A DNA stretch of 64,000 bases from contig NZ_ARQM01000017.1 of assembly GCF_000385135.1 (NCBI RefSeq), positions 165,910 through 229,909 on the forward strand. Direction: 5' to 3'. Shown one piece after another: positions 60,524 to 64,000 of this stretch (position 1 is its first letter; every line of letters starts with the position of its first letter). The position numbers and the translations under genes are program-made. The stretch comes from Promicromonospora sukumoe 327MFSha3.1 (GTDB lineage Bacteria; Actinomycetota; Actinomycetes; Actinomycetales; Cellulomonadaceae). Under the pieces are notes generated by a model. The model was not told the DNA's origin, did no database searches, and saw nothing but the letters and a program-made list of their open reading frames with translations.

Positions 60524-62161
60524 ATGCTGCTCGCCGAGGTCGCCGCCACGTCCGACGCCGTCGCCGCCACGCGCTCGCGCCTGGCCAAGCGCGCGGCCAT
60601 CGCGGATCTGCTCCGCCGGACGGCGGACGGGGCAGGTGGCGCAGCGCCGTCGGACGCCGGTCCAGCCGGCGTTGCGGAGGCGGTCTCCGACGACCTGGAG
60701 ATCGTCGTCGCCTACCTCGCCGGCGCGCTGCGGCAGCGCCGCACGGGCCTGGGCTACGCCGCGCTGCGCGACCTGCCGCCGCCGTCGTCGGACGCCACGC
60801 TCACGGTGCGCGACGTCGACGCGGCGTTCGCCGCGATGGCGTCGCTTGAAGGATCCGGCTCGGCCCAGGCCCGGTCGACGGCGGCCGGGGAGCTCTTCGG
60901 CGCCGCGACCGAGCGCGAGCAGGCGTTCCTGCGCGGGCTGGTCGCTGGCGAGCTGCGGCAGGGCGCGCTCGACTCGGTCGTGGTCGACGCGATCGCGGAG
61001 GCCGCCGACGTCCCGGCCGACGCCGTCCGCCGCGCCGTCATGCTGCGCGGGGCCACCGGGCCGGTCGCGAGCGCCGCCCTGCTCGCGGACGATCCGCTCA
61101 CCGCCCTGGCGGGTTTCACGCTGGAGGTCGGGCGGCCGGTGCGGCCGATGCTCGCGCAGTCGGCCCCGGACATCGCGGCGGCGTTCGAGAAGCTCGGGGG
61201 CGGTGAGCCGACCGAGCTGTGCGTGGACGTGAAGCTGGACGGCATCCGCATCCAGGTGCACCGGCTCGGCGACGACGTGCGCGTGGTCACGCGCTCGCTG
61301 GACGACATCACCGAGCGAGTGCCGGAGATCGTCGACGTGGTGCGCGCCCTCCCGTCGGACCGCCTGGTGCTCGACGGCGAGGCGCTCGGCGTCGGGCCGG
61401 ACGGCGTACCCCGGCCGTTCCAGGAGACGGCGGCCCGCTCGGCGACCCACGAGTCCGGGCGCGGGTCCTCGCGGGGGCCGGCGCGGGCGGCGTCGGCGGA
61501 GGAGGCGCTGGCCGACCAGTTCCAGCTCACGCCGTTCTTCTTCGACGTGCTGCACGCCGGTGGCCGCGACCTGCTCGACGCTCCGCTGCGCGAGCGCCTG
61601 ACGGTCCTGGACGAGGTCGCGGGGCCGCACACGGTGCGCCGTCTGCTCACCTCCGACGCCGACGAGGCGGCCGAGTTCTTCGCGGGCGCGCTCCGCGAGG
61701 GCCAGGAGGGCGTGGTGATCAAGTCGCTGGACACCCCGTACGCGGCCGGACGCCGCGGCGCGGGCTGGGTCAAGGTGAAGCCCCGCAAGACGCTGGACCT
61801 CGTGGTGCTGGCGGTCGAACGCGGTTCGGGCCGCCGCGAGGGCTGGCTGTCCAACATCCACCTGGGCGCGCGGGACCCCGAGGGCGGCTTCGTGATGCTG
61901 GGCAAGACCTTCAAGGGCATGACCGACCAGATGCTCCAGTGGCAGACCGAGCGGTTCCGGGAGCTGGAGGTCGAGGACAACGGCTGGGTCGTGAAGGTGC
62001 GCCCCGAGCAGGTCGTGGAGATCGCATTCGACGGCCTGCAGCGCTCGACCCGCTACCCGGGCGGGCTGGCGCTGCGGTTCGCGCGGGTGCTGCGCTACCG
62101 CGACGACAAGACAGCCGCGGAGGCGGACACGATCGACACGGTCCGCTCGCTCGCCGTCTGA
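60524..62161 (+). CDS. ATP-dependent DNA ligase (LigB type)
   Basis: The 545-residue ligase has an N-terminal DNA-binding helical domain (about 1-200), the adenylation motif I DVKLDGIRIQVH (nucleophile K237, KLDG), motif III-type LVLDGEAL, motif IV EGVVIKSLD, motif V WVKVKP, and an OB domain with PEQVVEIAFDGLQRS. It corresponds to actinobacterial LigB, a non-essential enzyme that acts beside the NAD-dependent LigA in repair. Palindrome copy C follows 9 nt after the stop. Confidence 0.95.
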   Translation: MLLAEVAATSDAVAATRSRLAKRAAIADLLRRTADGAGGAAPSDAGPAGVAEAVSDDLEIVVAYLAGALRQRRTGLGYAALRDLPPPSSDATLTVRDVDAAFAAMASLEGSGSAQARSTAAGELFGAATEREQAFLRGLVAGELRQGALDSVVVDAIAEAADVPADAVRRAVMLRGATGPVASAALLADDPLTALAGFTLEVGRPVRPMLAQSAPDIAAAFEKLGGGEPTELCVDVKLDGIRIQVHRLGDDVRVVTRSLDDITERVPEIVDVVRALPSDRLVLDGEALGVGPDGVPRPFQETAARSATHESGRGSSRGPARAASAEEALADQFQLTPFFFDVLHAGGRDLLDAPLRERLTVLDEVAGPHTVRRLLTSDADEAAEFFAGALREGQEGVVIKSLDTPYAAGRRGAGWVKVKPRKTLDLVVLAVERGSGRREGWLSNIHLGARDPEGGFVMLGKTFKGMTDQMLQWQTERFRELEVEDNGWVVKVRPEQVVEIAFDGLQRSTRYPGGLALRFARVLRYRDDKTAAEADTIDTVRSLAV

Positions 62162-62170
62162 CCTATCTTC

Positions 62171-62231
62171 TTTCGAGGCCTAAGTTTCTTCGCTTTGAGC
62201 CGGCTCAAAGCGAAGAAACTTAGGCCTCAAA
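62171..62231. repeat. Three-copy palindrome family, copy C
   Basis: Arms 62172-62201 and 62202-62231 match at 29 of 30 positions with no loop bases (centre GAGCCGGCTC). It carries the same core as copies A and B. It lies between the convergent ligase and YCII genes, 10 nt after the first stop. Confidence 0.87.
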
Positions 62232-62299
62232 GGGGATGTGCGCCACGACATCCAGATGACGCCGACGACGCGAGCCGGCGAAGGAAGCCGGGTCGGAGC

Positions 62300-62638
62300 T
62301 CAGGACTCCGGGTCGTACATGAGCTCCCGGACCTCCTGGGCACAGCGACAGCCCTCCGCGATCCGGGCCGCCCACTTCAGCGCCTCCTCGCGGTTTGCCA
62401 CCTCCAGGATCGAGAACCCGCCGATCACGGCCTTCGTCTCCGGGAACGGGCCGTCCGTCACGGTGCCGTCGGTCGCGACGACCGACGCCTGCTGGTGCTC
62501 CAGCCCGGCACCGAAGATCCAGACGCCGGCGTCCTTGGCCGCCTGCACGACGGCGTGCGAGGCCTCGGCCACGGCGGGCAGGTCCTCCTGCGGGAACGTC
62601 ATCGCGCCGTCGTCGAACGAGATCAGGTATCGCGGCAT
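62300..62638 (-). CDS. YCII/DGPF family protein
   Basis: The 112-residue protein has the YCII signature MPRYLISFDDGAM...FGAGLEHQQASVV, the DGPFPETKAVIGGFSILEV block and a final helix (REEALKWAARIAEGC). YCII proteins usually stand beside an ECF42 sigma factor and may be small enzymes or anti-sigma partners. No sigma gene adjoins it here. GGAGGA precedes the ATG. It is convergent with the ligase across repeat copy C. An IS element has landed 255 nt upstream. Confidence 0.92.
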   Translation of the reverse strand: MPRYLISFDDGAMTFPQEDLPAVAEASHAVVQAAKDAGVWIFGAGLEHQQASVVATDGTVTDGPFPETKAVIGGFSILEVANREEALKWAARIAEGCRCAQEVRELMYDPES

Positions 62639-62782
62639 CGCAGTCCTCCAGGTCTCGGCGGCCCGTCGGGCCGGTCTCCTGCGGGGTGGACGCCGTCCGC
62701 CGGCGAAACTCATCGGGAGGCCCCCCAGCGCAAGCGGCCGTTGGCCGGACCCGGACGGCGCCGGGGCACACGTTGTGCCCTC

Positions 62783-62829
62783 GGGTAGGTAACGGTGAGC
62801 TAGCAGTGCTGCCTCAGCGTTACCTACCC
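62783..62829. repeat. Imperfect 23-bp palindrome in a gene-free stretch
   Basis: Arms 62783-62805 and 62807-62829 (starting GGGTAGGTAACG) match at 20 of 23 positions with a single central base. It lies in the 254-nt gene-free gap between the YCII gene and the IS element; I see nothing else in that gap. It may be another terminator-like repeat or an operator. Confidence 0.6.
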
Positions 62830-62892
62830 AGGGGCGCACAGCTCTCCCGGAGGTCGGTTGGCACCGCGTCCGCCAACCCGTCCAGCCCTAGA

Positions 62893-62914
62893 TGTGATGT
62901 CCAGGGAGGTTGTT
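62893..62914. repeat. IS481 left terminal inverted repeat
   Basis: The 22 bases are the exact reverse complement of 63979-64000. Confidence 0.93.
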
Positions 62915-63012
62915 TCTGGATTCGGGCGACACGCGGTCGGAGTTAGGGGCCGAGGAAGGCCTCCGGTTGTGGAGTGGAGTTGTCGAGAAACCACTTCCTA
63001 CCGGAGGCCTTC

Positions 63013-64000
63013 GTGACCCACGCTAACGCCCTGCTGACCCCGCGAGCACGTCTGCGCCTGGCGCGTCTGGTGGTCGAGTCCGGGTGGACCATCACCAGCG
63101 CCGCGAAGATGTTCATGGTCTCGCCCCGCACAGCCGGCAAGTGGGCCCACCGCTACCGCACCGAGGGGCCCGCGGGCATGACCGACCGGTCCTCACGCCC
63201 GCGCCGCAGCCCGCACCGGACCCCACGACCCGTGGTCAAGCAGATCGTGGGCCTGCGGTGGCGCCACCGCCTGGGCCCGGCGCAGATCGCCGGGCGCCTG
63301 GGTATGCCGGCCTCGACCGTGCACGCCGTCCTGGTCCGGACCAGGATCAACCGCCTGTCCCGGATCGACCGGGTCACCGGCGAACCGATCCGCCGCTACG
63401 AACACGAGTACCCGGGTTCGTTGATCCACGTCGACGTGACCAAGTTCGGCAACATCCCCGACGGCGGCGGGCACCGCTACGTCGGCCGCCAGCAGGGCGC
63501 AGCCAACAAACTCGCTACCACCGGCCTGCCCCGCGGCGCGGACTACAAGCCCCGCACCGGGACCGCGTTCCTGCACACCGTGATCGACGACCACTCCCGG
63601 GTCGCCTACGCCGAGATCCACACCGACGAGAAGGCCGACACCGCAGTCGGCGTCCTGCACCGCGCGACCGCCTGGCTGGCCGAACACGGCGTGAGCGTCC
63701 AGCGGGTCCTCTCGGACAACGGGGCGGCCTACCGGTCCCACGCCTGGCGTGATGCCTGCGCTCAGCTCGGTATCAAGCACAAGCGCACGCGCCCCTACCG
63801 GCCCCAGACCAACGGCAAGATCGAACGCTTCCACCGCACCCTGGCCGACGGCTGGGCCTACGCCCGCCGCTACACCTCGGAGACCGAACGCCGCGACGAG
63901 CTACCCGGCTGGCTGCACTACTACAACCACCACCGCGCCCACTCAGCGATCGGCAACCAACCACCCATCACCCGACTGAACAACCTCCCTGGACATCACA
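63013..64000 (+). CDS. IS481-family transposase (open at window end)
   Basis: 329 codons are open from GTG at 63013, which follows CGGAGG by 6 nt. The N-terminus has a winged-helix pair (RLARLVVESGWTITSAAKMF; LGPAQIAGRLGMPASTVHAVL). The DDE core is complete: D141 in HVDVTKFG, D235 in LSDNGAAY and E271 in GKIERFH, with 35 residues between the last two. No stop occurs before the last base of the element. If the right target copy is CCTAGA, the frame would read ...HHT and stop at TAG, so the target site would supply the stop codon. The enzyme should cut and insert its own element. Confidence 0.92.
   Translation, partial: MTHANALLTPRARLRLARLVVESGWTITSAAKMFMVSPRTAGKWAHRYRTEGPAGMTDRSSRPRRSPHRTPRPVVKQIVGLRWRHRLGPAQIAGRLGMPASTVHAVLVRTRINRLSRIDRVTGEPIRRYEHEYPGSLIHVDVTKFGNIPDGGGHRYVGRQQGAANKLATTGLPRGADYKPRTGTAFLHTVIDDHSRVAYAEIHTDEKADTAVGVLHRATAWLAEHGVSVQRVLSDNGAAYRSHAWRDACAQLGIKHKRTRPYRPQTNGKIERFHRTLADGWAYARRYTSETERRDELPGWLHYYNHHRAHSAIGNQPPITRLNNLPGHH
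63979..64000. repeat. IS481 right terminal inverted repeat
   Basis: The 22 bases are the exact reverse complement of 62893-62914 and form the last codons of the transposase frame. Confidence 0.93.

Larger units (their letters stand above)
62893..64000 (+). mobile_element. IS481-family insertion sequence (1108 bp)
   Basis: Perfect 22-bp terminal inverted repeats start TGTGATGTCCAGGG at 62893-62914 and end at 63979-64000, the last base of the window. The element holds one transposase gene. The bases just before it are CCTAGA (62887-62892), matching the NCTAGN target known for IS481. The right-hand target copy is outside the window. Its intact ends and ORF suggest recent insertion. Confidence 0.93.

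Noticed and set aside
63084..63752. Alternative frame inside the IS element
   Set aside because: The frame from 63013 contains the complete DDE triad and two helix-turn-helix motifs. The alternative is Arg/Pro-rich shadow sequence.

Overview
The window is 64 kb of very GC-rich DNA (roughly 73 % G+C by eye) with dense, often overlapping genes and many GTG starts. It looks like the chromosome of a high-GC actinobacterium. Gene content (F420-type LLM oxidoreductase, Eis-like acetyltransferase, LmeA-like protein, LigB-type ATP-dependent ligase, TAP-type secreted hydrolase, large multidomain GH43 enzyme) fits Micrococcales such as Promicromonosporaceae or Cellulomonadaceae; this placement is inference. 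Part of the order (nei - rpiB - M13/pepN - glbO - thioesterases - ettA - ssb) resembles, from memory, the Rv2464c-Rv2478c stretch of Mycobacterium tuberculosis, so the middle and right of the window appear to be conserved actinobacterial core.

1-7.3 kb: end of an ECF42-type sigma factor, a GntR/TetR fusion regulator divergent from a FAD monooxygenase and a membrane protein, a secreted NlpC/P60 peptidase, a methyltransferase, and a MerR/SDR divergent pair with a MerR-type promoter. 7.3-15.2 kb: a CPA2 antiporter translationally coupled to a ClC channel, release factor 3, and a PadR-ABC-FtsX cassette. 15.2-19.9 kb: a 1173-residue secreted protein with two intact GH43 active sites and a LacI-type operator, then an erm-like rRNA methyltransferase behind a short leader ORF and three hairpins. 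19.9-25.6 kb: accessory genes (one frameshifted at a G9 tract), cutA, and a cysK-cysE operon preceded by two palindromes, a promoter and a cysteine-rich leader peptide.

25.7-43.5 kb: mostly housekeeping genes: YjbR, LLM oxidoreductase, an alkyltransferase-like protein, Eis-like acetyltransferase, nei, rpiB, a lipoprotein, an M13 peptidase, pepN, a Q/Y-rich membrane protein, malQ, mscS, an orphan PTS EIIB, glbO, tesB and two small genes.

43.5-56.0 kb: a run of minus-strand genes holding two paralogous GTPase pairs. In each pair a dynamin-like protein overlaps a membrane-anchored GTPase by 4 nt. Between the pairs lie two tandem APH-fold proteins with destroyed catalytic loops (probable pseudokinases), EttA and a tail-less SSB. 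This is the best candidate in the window for a poorly described system.

56.1-64 kb: tRNA-Arg(UCU), a secreted hydrolase, an AlkZ-like protein, an XRE regulator, an NTF2-like protein, an ATP-dependent DNA ligase, a YCII protein, and an IS481-family element that ends exactly at the window edge. Several families of unusually long palindromes sit between genes: a three-copy AT-richer family (33.4, 50.2, 62.2 kb), a CTCGACAAGCTCGACC-type family (37.4 kb, also inserted in frame in two genes), and single perfect inverted repeats of 31 bp and 16 bp.
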